This document shows positions 13,168 through 21,522 of a stretch of 46,459 nucleotides of DNA, piece after piece (positions within the stretch are counted from its first letter, which is position 1; each line of letters opens with the position of its first letter). The notes under the pieces were generated by a model. The model was given only the letters and a program-made list of their open reading frames with translations, did no database searches and was not told where the DNA came from. Origin of the DNA: a candidate division WWE3 bacterium (GTDB lineage: Bacteria > Patescibacteriota > WWE3 > 2-01-FULL-39-13); NCBI GenBank assembly GCA_943354835.1, contig CALRDH010000001.1, positions 1-46,459 on the forward strand. The letters run 5' to 3'. The translations under genes were made by a program, and so were the position numbers.

Positions 13168-13575
13168 TTAACGTTTCGAATATTGTGGTCTTGCTCTTGC
13201 GCCTTTTAAGAATGGTTTCTTTCTTTCTTTTTCTCTTGAATCTCTTGTAACAAGACCTGTAGATCTTAAAATTCCTTTGAATTCAGCATTATAATTAATA
13301 AGTGCACGAGCAATTCCAAGTCTAACAGCTTCTACTTGTCCTACAATTCCTCCACCATAGACTTTTATTGTTGCGCTAAATTTTGCTTGAGGATGAGAAA
13401 CGCCAACTGCATGAAATGGTTTAACCCATTCTAATGTTTCTTCTTGTCCAGAAAAAAACTCTGCGACTGGTTTATCATTTACCATGATTTCGCCCTTCTC
13501 ATCATATAACCAAACACTTGCAACAGATCTTTTTCTTCTTCCAGTTCCTGAAAAGAATTCTAATTTTTTACTCAT
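13168..13575 (-). CDS. rpsI: Ribosomal protein S9 (uS9)
   Basis: 135 residues with the family start FSGTGRRKRSVASVWL, the central VYGGGIVGQVEAVRLGIARAL and the basic tail ending RARPQYSKR, which reaches the P-site tRNA. Last protein gene of the superoperon, overlapping rplM by 8 nt; the rplM-rpsI pair is the usual bacterial arrangement and here it is appended to the alpha operon. Confidence 0.97.
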   Translation of the reverse strand: MSKKLEFFSGTGRRKRSVASVWLYDEKGEIMVNDKPVAEFFSGQEETLEWVKPFHAVGVSHPQAKFSATIKVYGGGIVGQVEAVRLGIARALINYNAEFKGILRSTGLVTRDSREKERKKPFLKGARARPQYSKR

Positions 13576-13999
13576 TTGTTGCTCCCTTCATTTGCGCTGT
13601 GTGAGGATGCTTATCATCTTCATATATATATAAATTGGCTAATCTATCATTTCTTAATCTGTTTTTTGGAAGCATACCTGTTATTGAATCTAATATAATT
13701 CTTTTTGAATTGTGCTCTCTTACCTGGCCTAAATTCTTTGTACGAAGATTTCCAACAGTTCCTGAATGTGAATAATACATTTTATGTAATTCTTTTGTAC
13801 CTGTTACTGCAACTTTTTTTGAATTATAAACAACAACCTTGTCTCCCATATTCAAATATGGAACATAATTAACTTTATTCTTGCCAGTAAGCAGTACACA
13901 AACGCTTGCTGATAATCTTCCTAAAACCTTATTGTCAGCATTTATAAAATGCCAATTGTATTTTTGTTCCGACTTTGTTGTCGCGTGTGTTGAATTCAT
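13568..13999 (-). CDS. rplM: Ribosomal protein L13 (uL13)
   Basis: 143 residues. Recognised by WHFINADNKVLGRLSASV, LLTGKNKVNYVPYLNMGDKV (family GKhK..y.p..d.GD.V) and the motif MYYSHSGTVGNLR, with GMLPKNRLRNDRLANLYIYE towards the end. Binds 23S rRNA early in 50S assembly. Overlaps rplQ by 4 nt upstream and rpsI by 8 nt downstream. A short Ser/Thr-rich N-terminal extension precedes the usual start of the domain. Confidence 0.97.
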   Translation of the reverse strand: MNSTHATTKSEQKYNWHFINADNKVLGRLSASVCVLLTGKNKVNYVPYLNMGDKVVVYNSKKVAVTGTKELHKMYYSHSGTVGNLRTKNLGQVREHNSKRIILDSITGMLPKNRLRNDRLANLYIYEDDKHPHTAQMKGATNE

Positions 14000-14484
14000 T
14001 TTGTAACCTCTACTTTTTCCTTTTTAACTACTTTAGCCTTTGGTTTTGGCTCCGCTTTTGCTATTACTTTTGTTTTTACTTCTTTAACTTTTACGTCTTT
14101 AATAACTTCAGATTTTTCAGCCTTTTTCAAATCTTCAACAAAAGAAATTTCAGCCATTTTTGAAACATCTCCGCTTCTTGGGACCATCTTCAAAATCCTT
14201 GTGTATCCGCCGTTTCTGCCTACAAACATAGGGCCAATCTGCTCTATAAGCTTTGAGACTAATAGTTTATCACCGATTCTACTTATTAAAAGTCTTCGTG
14301 TACTTAAAGTATCAATTCTAGACATAGTAATGATTTTTTCAATTTCTGGTCTCAAAAATTTTGCTTTTGGAAGCGTTGTGCTAATTTTCCCATGTTCAAT
14401 TAAACTTTTCATAAGTCCAATTAGAAGGGCCTTTCTTGACGACGTATTTCTATTAAATTTTTTACCAAGCTTTCTATGCCTCAT
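13996..14484 (-). CDS. rplQ: Ribosomal protein L17 (bL17) with charged C-terminal tail
   Basis: Starts MRHRKLGKKFNRNTSSRKAL, a near-perfect L17 N-terminus, and contains TTLPKAKFLRPEIEKIIT and FVGRNGGYTRILKMVPRSGD. The domain ends near residue 115. The remaining roughly 45 residues are a low-complexity Lys/Glu/Val tail (repeats of the K-V-K-E-V-K type), absent from E. coli L17 but seen in many bacteria. It follows rpoA by 3 nt, the canonical end of the alpha operon. Confidence 0.96.
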   Translation of the reverse strand: MRHRKLGKKFNRNTSSRKALLIGLMKSLIEHGKISTTLPKAKFLRPEIEKIITMSRIDTLSTRRLLISRIGDKLLVSKLIEQIGPMFVGRNGGYTRILKMVPRSGDVSKMAEISFVEDLKKAEKSEVIKDVKVKEVKTKVIAKAEPKPKAKVVKKEKVEVTK

Positions 14485-14487
14485 TTT

Positions 14488-15426
14488 TTACTTTAAACCT
14501 TCTTTTTCTAATAACGATAAAATTTCTCTAATTGATTTTTCACCTAAATTTCGAACTCTTAACAAATCATCTTCGGATCTATCTGCTAGATCTCCTAAAG
14601 TCTTGATTCCAGCCTTTTTAAGAGCATTTATAGTTCTTGTTGGCAAATGTAGCTCTTCAAGAACAACTTCATCAGCTTGAGTCTGTGTTGACATTGAAGA
14701 CTCGGATGAATTTGCTTCTTCTAGCTCTTTTTCATCTGCTTCTGTGAAATCTTCGCCAGTTTCTACTTTATGAAAAAATCCTTTTAACATTTTTGAAGCT
14801 TCTCTGATTGCATCAACTGGATCCATAGTTCCATCTGTCATTACAGTCATAGTCAATTCATCAAAGTTAGTATCTGCTCCAACTCTTGTATCATTAACTT
14901 CCATAACTACATTTACAATAGGTGAAAAGTTTGCATCCATTGCAACATGACCAATTGGCATCGAAACGGCTTCGTTTGCTGGTACATATCCATATCCATC
15001 ATTTACTGTTAGTTTTGCTGTAAGTTTTGATTTCTTGTCTGAAAGAGAAGTTATCATTAATTCTGGATTTACAACTTCGACTCCAGCTACCTTTTCGATA
15101 TCGGAAGCTTTAACATCTTTTGGTCCGACTTCATTTAATTCAAGAACAACTGGACCTTCTATCGACTTTTTAAATCTAACTTGTTTTAAAGCCAATAAAA
15201 TATGAAGGACATCATCTTTTGCACCAGAAATAGTATCGAATTGGTGTGAAATTCCATCAATGCTAACGCTTGTTATTGCAGCACCCTTCATAGAGGAATA
15301 TAAAGATCTTCTTATCGCATTACCTATCGTGAAACCAAATCCTTTGACAAGAGGCGTAATTTTAACGGTAGCTTTATTACCTTTAGACTCTACAATCTTA
15401 AGATTTATCTTTGTTGTGTTGTACAT
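14488..15426 (-). CDS. rpoA: RNA polymerase subunit alpha
   Basis: 312 residues. The N-terminal dimerisation domain has ATVKITPLVKGFGFTIGNAI and RRSLYSSMKGAAITSVSIDG (family GfG.TLGNalRR.LLss..G.AvtsvkIdG). The C-terminal domain has LEELHLPTRTINALKKAGI followed by LADRSEDDLLRVRNLGEKS, the helix-hairpin-helix fold that contacts UP elements and activators. An acidic linker of about 25 residues connects them. The 45-nt gap before it is one of the larger gaps in the alpha region and contains a hairpin. Confidence 0.97.
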   Translation of the reverse strand: MYNTTKINLKIVESKGNKATVKITPLVKGFGFTIGNAIRRSLYSSMKGAAITSVSIDGISHQFDTISGAKDDVLHILLALKQVRFKKSIEGPVVLELNEVGPKDVKASDIEKVAGVEVVNPELMITSLSDKKSKLTAKLTVNDGYGYVPANEAVSMPIGHVAMDANFSPIVNVVMEVNDTRVGADTNFDELTMTVMTDGTMDPVDAIREASKMLKGFFHKVETGEDFTEADEKELEEANSSESSMSTQTQADEVVLEELHLPTRTINALKKAGIKTLGDLADRSEDDLLRVRNLGEKSIREILSLLEKEGLK

Positions 15427-15450
15427 TTATCTTTTTGTTTCGAACCAAAT

Positions 15451-15469
15451 CGAAGACATACTATCTTCG
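15451..15469 (-). other. Hairpin in the rpsD-rpoA gap
   Basis: CGAAGA and TCTTCG form a 6-bp stem with a 7-nt loop in the 45-nt rpsD-rpoA gap; three further A-T pairs follow beyond one mismatch. No T-run follows in the direction of transcription, so it is not an intrinsic terminator. It could be an mRNA processing site or a translational control element for rpoA; that is an inference. Confidence 0.4.
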
Positions 15470-15471
15470 GT

Positions 15472-16071
15472 TTAGCGCGAATAATATTCAACTATTAGCT
15501 GCTCATCAATTTCATAACCAATATCTTCTCTAACGGGCAATCGTAATACCTTTACGCCTTTATTTTTTACATCCCATGCTAACCAAGCTGGAAATTCAGA
15601 TTCTTCCTGCGGTCTTGAATCTGCAACTACATAAGAAATCATATCGTTTGCAGAAACTTGATAAGCTGGAAGATCAACCAGTTTTCCATTCACATTAATT
15701 TTTTTATGTCTAATCAATTGTCTTGCTGCCTGTCTTGAAGATGCAAATCCCGCTGAAAAAACAGCATTATCTAATCTTGATTCAAGCTGTTGAAGGAATA
15801 TATCTCCTGTAACACCTGGAATTTTTGCAGCTTTCTCATAATACGTCTTGAATTGTGCTTCTAAAAGACCATAGATTCTCTTTACTTTTTGTTTTTCTCT
15901 TAAATGCTTTCCGTAATCAGAAACTCTAGATCGACCTCTAAAATGTTGACCTGGAATTTGAGCCCTTTTTGAAAGTGCACACTTTTCAGTTGCGCATCTA
16001 GTACCCTTCAAAAAAAGCTTAACTCCTTCTCTTCTACATAATCTGCATTTTGGTCCTGTATAACGTGCCAT
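15472..16071 (-). CDS. rpsD: Ribosomal protein S4 (uS4), zinc-binding form
   Basis: 199 residues. The N-terminus has four cysteines, C9, C12, C26 and C31 (CRLCRREG...RCATEKC), i.e. the zinc-binding C+ form of S4. The S4 RNA-binding domain is RLDNAVFSAGFASSRQAARQ followed by LIRHKKINVNGKLVDLPAYQV. S4 nucleates 30S assembly and in several bacteria represses its own mRNA. Its start overlaps the rpsK stop by one base. Confidence 0.97.
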   Translation of the reverse strand: MARYTGPKCRLCRREGVKLFLKGTRCATEKCALSKRAQIPGQHFRGRSRVSDYGKHLREKQKVKRIYGLLEAQFKTYYEKAAKIPGVTGDIFLQQLESRLDNAVFSAGFASSRQAARQLIRHKKINVNGKLVDLPAYQVSANDMISYVVADSRPQEESEFPAWLAWDVKNKGVKVLRLPVREDIGYEIDEQLIVEYYSR

Positions 16072-16481
16072 TAGACTCTTCTCCTTTTTTTAGGTCTACA
16101 ACCATTATGTGCAATTGGAGTCACATCAACTATCTTATTAATAATTAGCCCACCATTTCGTAACGCCTTAACGCATTGTGATTTACCACTTCCAACTCCC
16201 TTTATATAAGCACTTACTTCTTTAATTCCTTTTGTAACTGCTTGTCTTGCAGTATTTTGTCCAACTATAGTGGCTGCGTATGGTGTTGATTTTCTTGAAC
16301 CTTTAAAATTATTAGCTCCAGAAGCTCCCCAACAAATAGTATTGCCGTCTAAATCAGTAATTGTAACGATGGTATTGTTGTAGCCTGAAAAGACATATGC
16401 CTTTCCTTGTGGCATAACTTCCTTTTTGGCTGATGTTTTCTTTACTTTTGTTTCTTTTTTTACAATTTCTTTTTTAGCCAT
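16071..16481 (-). CDS. rpsK: Ribosomal protein S11 (uS11)
   Basis: 136 residues with a Lys-rich N-terminal extension of about 22 residues, then the S11 core: SGYNNTIVTITDLDGNTICW, GASGANNFKGSRKSTPYAAT and the C-terminal DVTPIAHNGCRPKKRRRV. It lines the platform near the E and P sites. It lies between rpsM and rpsD, as in the canonical alpha operon. Confidence 0.97.
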   Translation of the reverse strand: MAKKEIVKKETKVKKTSAKKEVMPQGKAYVFSGYNNTIVTITDLDGNTICWGASGANNFKGSRKSTPYAATIVGQNTARQAVTKGIKEVSAYIKGVGSGKSQCVKALRNGGLIINKIVDVTPIAHNGCRPKKRRRV

Positions 16482-16487
16482 AATATT

Positions 16488-16877
16488 TTACGTCTTAGAT
16501 ACTGTTTTTAGATTTGCTCCACCTACGGCAATTCTTTTACCTCTTTTAGTTCTTGCGTTCTTTTGAGTCTTTTGGCCTCTTACAGGAAGATTCTTTGTGT
16601 GCCTATTTCCTCTGTAGCACTGAATATCTTTATACCTTTTAATATTTTGCGAAACGACTCTTTTTAATTCCCCTTCAACCATATATTGAGATTTATCAAT
16701 TACGTTTCTAATCATTGAGATTTGATTCTCATCTAAATCCTTAGCTCTTACATCTTCGCTTACTTTTGCTTTACTCAAAATCTTTTTTGCTGTCGATAGA
16801 CCAATTCCATAAATATATGTTAGTGCTATTACTACTCTTTTACTTTCTGGTATATCTACACCAATAATTCTAGGCAT
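16488..16877 (-). CDS. rpsM: Ribosomal protein S13 (uS13)
   Basis: 129 residues. Recognised by [34 protein letters not shown] and the C-terminal [20 protein letters not shown] followed by a basic tail. Head protein of the 30S subunit contacting P-site tRNA and L5. It follows rpmJ closely (7 nt), which is the standard order. Confidence 0.97.
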   Translation of the reverse strand: MPRIIGVDIPESKRVVIALTYIYGIGLSTAKKILSKAKVSEDVRAKDLDENQISMIRNVIDKSQYMVEGELKRVVSQNIKRYKDIQCYRGNRHTKNLPVRGQKTQKNARTKRGKRIAVGGANLKTVSKT

Positions 16878-16884
16878 ATATTAA

Positions 16885-17001
16885 TTATCCTTGTCTCTGC
16901 TTATGCTTTGGATTTGCATCGCAGATAATATATACTACTCCAACTCTTCTGACAACTTTACAACTCCTACAGATTTTTTTAACACTTGCACGTACTTTCA
17001 T
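16885..17001 (-). CDS. rpmJ: Ribosomal protein L36 (bL36)
   Basis: A 38-residue gene between infA and rpsM, found by translating the gap: it begins [19 protein letters not shown] and ends [10 protein letters not shown]. The zinc ligands C11, C14, C27 and H32 are all present, so this is the zinc-binding form. L36 sits in the 50S subunit near the peptidyl-transferase region. ATG at 17001, TAA stop at 16885-16887. Position and sequence leave no doubt about identity. Confidence 0.96.
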   Translation of the reverse strand: MKVRASVKKICRSCKVVRRVGVVYIICDANPKHKQRQG

Positions 17002-17030
17002 AGTTTTAATATCAACTGGGCGAGAAAAAT

Positions 17031-17258
17031 TTATTTAAAACGATATACAATACGGCATGTATTATCATCGTACTCACTGAACTCAACCTTTACCATATCA
17101 CCTGCAAGAATCCAAATTTTGAATCTTCGCATTTTACCTGAAAGGTAGCCTGTGACTTCTTTTTCTTCATCCTTAAGTTTAATTACAAATTTACCGTCCG
17201 GTAATGCTTCTAAAACAATTCCTTCTTTTACAATAAAGTCTTTTTTTGCCACTGGCAT
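17031..17258 (-). CDS. infA: Translation initiation factor IF-1
   Basis: 75 residues with a single OB-fold S1-like domain. [20 protein letters not shown] corresponds to the family's ....eG.V.e.Lpn..F.V, followed by [20 protein letters not shown] (family a.iSGKmR...I.I..GD.V), with [17 protein letters not shown] at the end (family ...pYDl.kGrI.yR). Binds the 30S A-site during initiation. Located between map and rpmJ, the usual place in many bacteria. Confidence 0.97.
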   Translation of the reverse strand: MPVAKKDFIVKEGIVLEALPDGKFVIKLKDEEKEVTGYLSGKMRRFKIWILAGDMVKVEFSEYDDNTCRIVYRFK

Positions 17259-17274
17259 ATTCTAGCATAAATGC

Positions 17275-18024
17275 TTAGATGGTCAATATTTCAGCGCCAT
17301 TTTCAGTCAAAGCTACCGTATGCTCAAACATTCCACTTAATTTCCCGTCTTTTGTGGAGACTGTCCAACCGTCACTTCCAACTACAATTTTTGGATCTTT
17401 AATAGCATACATCACTTCAATTGCAAAAACCATACCGATTTTGAGCAATTGACCGGCACCTTTTGTCCCATAGCAAGGAATTAAGGGATCTTCATGAGCT
17501 TTAAGACCAACTCCGTGCCCTGTATATTCACGAATTACTGAATAACCTGCATTTTGCACCGTCGTTTGCATCGCATTTGATATATTTCCAACGCGAGAGC
17601 CGGCAACAAAACTTTTTATTGCTAAATTAAGTGCATATTCGCCGGTTTTTAGGAATTTGGATACAGTTGGGTCAACGTCCGTTCCTGGGACTACAACAGT
17701 CCAACAATGATCTACGTAATATTTGCCGTATTTAACGCCCAAATCAATCGATATAACGTCAGAAGCCTTTAAGACATACGAAGAAGGCATTCCGTGTACC
17801 CATCCATCATTTACAGCAATACACGTCGCATATGGATATTTGTCGATTTCTTTAAACCACGGACTTACGCCCAATTTGCGCATTTGTTCTTCTATAGAAT
17901 TGTTGATTTCCAAAGTTGAAACACCTGGGACCGCCATCCTTAAAGCATCATCCATAATTTTAGCGGAAAGCTTGCCTCCCTCTTTTAAATTTTTAATGTC
18001 CTCTTTTGATTTTATATATATCAT
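17275..18024 (-). CDS. map: Methionine aminopeptidase, type I
   Basis: Removes the initiator methionine from nascent proteins. 249 residues. All metal ligands are recognisable: the two aspartates in ISIDLGVKYG and KYYVDHCWT, the histidine in YTGHGVGLKAHEDP, and the glutamates in FAIEVMY and GMFEHTVALTE. The substrate-binding histidine lies in DGWVHGMPS. FAIEVMY replaces the commoner FTIEPM. It follows adk by 6 nt, and adk-map-infA is a conserved order in many bacteria. Confidence 0.96.
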   Translation of the reverse strand: MIYIKSKEDIKNLKEGGKLSAKIMDDALRMAVPGVSTLEINNSIEEQMRKLGVSPWFKEIDKYPYATCIAVNDGWVHGMPSSYVLKASDVISIDLGVKYGKYYVDHCWTVVVPGTDVDPTVSKFLKTGEYALNLAIKSFVAGSRVGNISNAMQTTVQNAGYSVIREYTGHGVGLKAHEDPLIPCYGTKGAGQLLKIGMVFAIEVMYAIKDPKIVVGSDGWTVSTKDGKLSGMFEHTVALTENGAEILTI

Positions 18025-18030
18025 TGGAAT

Positions 18031-18606
18031 TTATACTCCTAAAGCAAATTGGATATTTTGTTGAATTTCCTCTATCGTACGCTCCGCATCTATCTTTTTT
18101 AACACCCCAAGTGAGTTATATTCCGCGACTAAAGGCTCTGTTTCTTCATGATACAAAGATAATCTTTTCTTTACAGATTCAATTGATTCATCAATTCGCA
18201 TTTCAATTTTTGCTCTGTTTGAAATTCTTACTAAACATTCGGCTTCGCTTATTTCTAAATATATAACAGCCCTCAATTCCCAATTATTAATATTTAAATA
18301 GGATAAAAATGTTTTAAGTTGAGAATGATTCCTTGGATACCCATCTATAACAAAACCAGAAGACTCTTCTTTTTCAAATAAAGAAAACATAACATCGTTG
18401 ATAACATCATCTGGAACAAATTCACCACGTTTCCAAAATTCCGAAAGTTTTAAACCAATAGGATTTTCTTCACGTTCCAATTTTCTTAAATACTTACCAG
18501 AGGAAATGAATTTATAGCCTATGTAATCTGCTAGTAAACTTGCTTGAGTTGATTTACCGGAACCTTGTGGTCCCATTACTATTATAAAAGTCTTTCTTTT
18601 TGTCAT
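18031..18606 (-). CDS. adk: Adenylate kinase, short-LID type
   Basis: 191 residues catalysing ATP + AMP = 2 ADP. P-loop GPQGSGKST, AMP-binding SSGKYLR and GFVIDGYPRNHSQ (family GfiLDGfPR...Q), and the C-terminal LSLYHEETEPLVAEYNSLG (family l..Y...t.pli.yY...g). The LID region between about residues 120 and 145 is short (RISNRAKIEMRIDES) and has no zinc cysteines. Overlaps the ybaB start region by 4 nt (ATGA). Its usual neighbour secY is separated from it here by ybaB. Confidence 0.93.
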   Translation of the reverse strand: MTKRKTFIIVMGPQGSGKSTQASLLADYIGYKFISSGKYLRKLEREENPIGLKLSEFWKRGEFVPDDVINDVMFSLFEKEESSGFVIDGYPRNHSQLKTFLSYLNINNWELRAVIYLEISEAECLVRISNRAKIEMRIDESIESVKKRLSLYHEETEPLVAEYNSLGVLKKIDAERTIEEIQQNIQFALGV

Positions 18607-18878
18607 AAACCAGGAATTCCTAAGTCGCCAAGTCTGCCACGCATTTTTTTTGCGACTTTCTTTTGTGATTCTTTTACAGCATTATTAAAAAGATTTTTCA
18701 AATCAGATCTTTCTTCTCCATTCTCTTTAACATACTCGACTGTTTGATCGCCCTTCATTGAGATTTCAAAATCGCCTACAAAAACTTGAACTAATATCTT
18801 TTCCATTTCTTTTTTCATTTGATCTGCTTGCTTTTTTAAAGCATAGAGATCTTTCATTTTTCCGAGTTGGTCAAACAT
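18603..18878 (-). CDS. ybaB: YbaB/EbfC-family nucleoid-associated protein
   Basis: A 91-residue protein matching the YbaB/EbfC family. It has a coiled-coil-like N-terminal helix (KMKDLYALKKQADQMKKEME), a short beta hairpin (VFVGDFEISMKGDQTVEYV) and a C-terminal helical part ending in MRGRLGDLGIPGL. Family members form dimers shaped like tweezers and bind DNA. In most bacteria the gene sits between dnaX and recR; here it lies between secY and adk, overlapping adk by 4 nt, so it is co-expressed with ribosomal proteins. The family call is fairly secure, the location is unusual. Confidence 0.82.
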   Translation of the reverse strand: MFDQLGKMKDLYALKKQADQMKKEMEKILVQVFVGDFEISMKGDQTVEYVKENGEERSDLKNLFNNAVKESQKKVAKKMRGRLGDLGIPGL

Positions 18879-18904
18879 TTTTTAACCTTTCAAAATTCCT
18901 TAAA

Positions 18905-20197
18905 CTATCTTGCAAAAGTCTCGTATTCACGACTAATTACTTGAGATTCAATTTGCTTAACTGTTTCCAATATTACCGAGACAACAATTAAAAGTCCAGT
19001 TCCACCAATGGCTAACGAATTAAGACCTGTAAGACTTTGAACTGTCGATGGCAAAATTGCAATTAAACCCAAAAAAACTCCGCCAGCAAAGGTTTGTCTT
19101 TTAATTATATATTTCAAGAATTCGATTGTTGATCTGCCAGGTCTTACACCAGGTATAAATCCTCCACCCTGTCTTATTTCGTCAGATATTTTTTGTGGGT
19201 TAAACGTAACTGACGTATAAAAATATGTAAAAACAAAAACTAATGAGAAATAAAATAAATTATAAAAAACAGAACTTGCTTGGAAATTAACTGATAGCCA
19301 AAGACCGATCGAGGATATAGCCGGATTTAGAGATCTTTGAAAATATCCTGCTAACGCTGATGGAATAAGGACTAATGATACTGCAAAGATAATTGGAATA
19401 ACTCCAGCTTGATTAATCTTAACTGGTATAAAACTTGAGCCTCCACTAACTGTTTTTCCTCCACGAATTTTGTTTGAATACTGAACTTCGACTTTACGAA
19501 AAGCCTCATTTATAAAAACAACAGAAGCAATAACAATAAAAGATATTAGTGAAAAAACAAGAATATTAAATATGCTCCCAATTTCAGCTATAGATAAAGA
19601 AGTTCCGACAGCACTTGGAATTCCTGCAACAATTCCAGCAAATATCAACACAGACATTCCTTGACCAACGCCATATTCGGTTATAAGTTCTCCGATCCAC
19701 ATTAAAAGGAAAGTCCCTGCTGTCATAATAATAATCATGGCCAAAAGCTTATCCGGTGACAGAGTCGGCAAAATGCTTACGCCTCCTAATGATTGTTTAT
19801 TTAATGTGAAATAAAGTCCATATGCTTGAACGATTGCAAACGGCAAAGTTAGTGCTTGCGTGTATTGATTTATTCTTTGACGTCCAAAATTTCCTTCTTT
19901 TGATAATTCCTCGAGTTGAGGTACGACCATTGTCAAAAGCTGAAGAACAATAGATGCGCTAATGTAAGGTCCAACTCCCATTGCTACAATAGAAAGATTA
20001 CTTAATCCTCCTCCGCTAAAAATATTTAAAAAGCTCAAAACACTACTTGAGCTGAAAAATGATTTAAGAGCTGTAGTATCTACCCCAGGGACTGGTATAT
20101 AAGCTAAAAATCTATATAAAGCTAAAATAATAAGTGTAAAAATTAGTTTTTTTCTAAGATCTGGAATTCGAATCGCTTTAAGCAGATAAGACGTCAT
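18905..20197 (-). CDS. secY: Preprotein translocase subunit SecY
   Basis: 430 residues, ten membrane helices. The N-terminus IRIPDLRKKLIFTLIILALY, RFLAYIPVPGVD, the plug-region segment SGGGLSNLSIVAMGVGPYIS, ASIVLQLL, and the cytoplasmic loop GGFIPGVRPGRSTIEFL are hallmark SecY motifs. It forms the protein-conducting channel of the inner membrane with SecE and SecG, and would export the membrane-anchored proteins encoded at 34592-38656. It follows rplO, the standard order of the spc operon. Confidence 0.97.
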   Translation of the reverse strand: MTSYLLKAIRIPDLRKKLIFTLIILALYRFLAYIPVPGVDTTALKSFFSSSSVLSFLNIFSGGGLSNLSIVAMGVGPYISASIVLQLLTMVVPQLEELSKEGNFGRQRINQYTQALTLPFAIVQAYGLYFTLNKQSLGGVSILPTLSPDKLLAMIIIMTAGTFLLMWIGELITEYGVGQGMSVLIFAGIVAGIPSAVGTSLSIAEIGSIFNILVFSLISFIVIASVVFINEAFRKVEVQYSNKIRGGKTVSGGSSFIPVKINQAGVIPIIFAVSLVLIPSALAGYFQRSLNPAISSIGLWLSVNFQASSVFYNLFYFSLVFVFTYFYTSVTFNPQKISDEIRQGGGFIPGVRPGRSTIEFLKYIIKRQTFAGGVFLGLIAILPSTVQSLTGLNSLAIGGTGLLIVVSVILETVKQIESQVISREYETFAR

Positions 20198-20215
20198 AGT
20201 AAAAGTATTCTACCA

Positions 20216-20674
20216 TTAAGAGGCACTTCCGCCTGAAGCTTTTATTTTTTCGATAGCCTTTTTTGAATATTGGAAATCCTTGAATTCTACTTTATTTGTA
20301 AAAACACCGGTTCCTAAAATTTTCACGAAATCAAATTTAGTCGTTTTTACAAAACCATTTGTCATTAGAACTTCAGGAGTAATAGTTTTTAAAGAATTTA
20401 CTCTATCATTTGCAGAGATTTCACCAAGATTCAATGATACGACAATCTTTTTTGCGTGATTAATAAAACCGCCGCGGTATGGCATTTTATGAACTAAAGG
20501 TGTTTGACCACCTTCAAACCATTGTTTTGTTTGGCCACCATTTCTTGCCTTTTGTCCTTTTGTACCTTTACCAGTTGTATGACCACCTTTTCCCGAGCCA
20601 ATTCCACGTCCAGCTCTTTTTGATGATTTATTATATCCATTTGCTTTTACGAGGTTTGATAAACTAATGTTCAT
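20216..20674 (-). CDS. rplO: Ribosomal protein L15 (uL15)
   Basis: 152 residues. The glycine/arginine-rich N-terminal half is typical: SSKRAGRGIGSGKGGHTTGK followed by GQKARNGG and FEGGQTPLVHKMPYRGGF. The C-terminal globular domain contains LKTITPEVLMTNGFVK. It overlaps rpsE directly by 4 nt; the rpmD (L30) gene that normally stands between rpsE and rplO is missing. Confidence 0.97.
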   Translation of the reverse strand: MNISLSNLVKANGYNKSSKRAGRGIGSGKGGHTTGKGTKGQKARNGGQTKQWFEGGQTPLVHKMPYRGGFINHAKKIVVSLNLGEISANDRVNSLKTITPEVLMTNGFVKTTKFDFVKILGTGVFTNKVEFKDFQYSKKAIEKIKASGGSAS

Positions 20675-21153
20675 TCTGTGACCTCCTTTAGGTCTTGTGG
20701 CTTAGCTTTTATCAACTTTAAAGCCTTAATTATTGTATATGCATTACTAATCTGATTATTTGTTCCCATGATCTTTACTGAAATATTTTTAATACCAGCA
20801 AGCTCAAGAACCTGTCTTACAGTACCACCTGCAATAATTCCAGCTCCTAAAGGTGCTGGTTTCATAAATATAATTGCTGCACCATTTTTAATATAAAGTT
20901 CATGAGGAATGCTGCCGTTTTTTGTTATTGGAACTTCTATCATTGTTCTTCGTGCTTTATCTTTTGATTTTTTAATAGCAGTAAGATTTTCTTTTGATTT
21001 TGCAATCGCAACTCCTATTTTTCCGGCATGATCGCCTGATGCACTTAATGCTGAAAAGTGAAATGAAGATCCACCAGCTCTTTTTGTAGAAACGCGTCTA
21101 ATTTGTAAAACACGATCTTCAATTGTTGCGTGCTTAATTTCTTCTTTTTCCAT
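20671..21153 (-). CDS. rpsE: Ribosomal protein S5 (uS5)
   Basis: 160 residues. The double-stranded RNA-binding domain has RVLQIRRVSTKRAGGSSFHF and SALSASGDHAGKIGVAIAKS. The C-terminal domain has PAPLGAGIIAGGTVRQVLEL and AGIKNISVKIMGTNNQISNA (family P A.eGtGviAGg..R.vlElaGi.dv..K..Gs.N..N). Acts in decoding accuracy and the 30S helicase ring with S3 and S4. Directly overlaps rplO. Confidence 0.97.
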   Translation of the reverse strand: MEKEEIKHATIEDRVLQIRRVSTKRAGGSSFHFSALSASGDHAGKIGVAIAKSKENLTAIKKSKDKARRTMIEVPITKNGSIPHELYIKNGAAIIFMKPAPLGAGIIAGGTVRQVLELAGIKNISVKIMGTNNQISNAYTIIKALKLIKAKPQDLKEVTE

Positions 21154-21158
21154 AATAA

Positions 21159-21509
21159 TTAAAATATAATTCCAGAACTTCTTAAACCTTCGGCAACTTT
21201 GCTAACTCTACCATGATATCTATATGAACCACGATCAAAAACAGCCTTTTCTACACTTAATTTTTTTAATGATTCACCAAGTTTTTTCCCTGCTTCTAGT
21301 GCTAAATTCAATTTCGTTTTTACTTCAACTTCACTTTTTAACATTTTTGATGCACAGCTCGCAATTGTATTTGAAGAAACATCATCAATAGCTTGTGCGT
21401 AAATAAATTTATTAGATCTAAATACACTAATTCTTGGAATAACTGATGTTCCATTTATTTTGCTTCTTACTTTAAATTTTCGTCTTTCTTTTGCGCTTTT
21501 AATTATCAT
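21159..21509 (-). CDS. rplR: Ribosomal protein L18 (uL18)
   Basis: 116 residues with the features RISVFRSNKFIYAQAIDDVS, LGESLKK and VFDRGSYRYHGRVSKVAEGL (family FDRggy.YhGrvkalAea.R). Binds 5S rRNA together with L5. Located between rplF and rpsE as usual. Confidence 0.96.
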   Translation of the reverse strand: MIIKSAKERRKFKVRSKINGTSVIPRISVFRSNKFIYAQAIDDVSSNTIASCASKMLKSEVEVKTKLNLALEAGKKLGESLKKLSVEKAVFDRGSYRYHGRVSKVAEGLRSSGIIF

Positions 21510-21522
21510 TTTAAACTTTCAA

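Noticed and set aside
14201-14680. 159-codon frame on the plus strand
   Set aside because: Antisense shadow of rplQ and rpoA.
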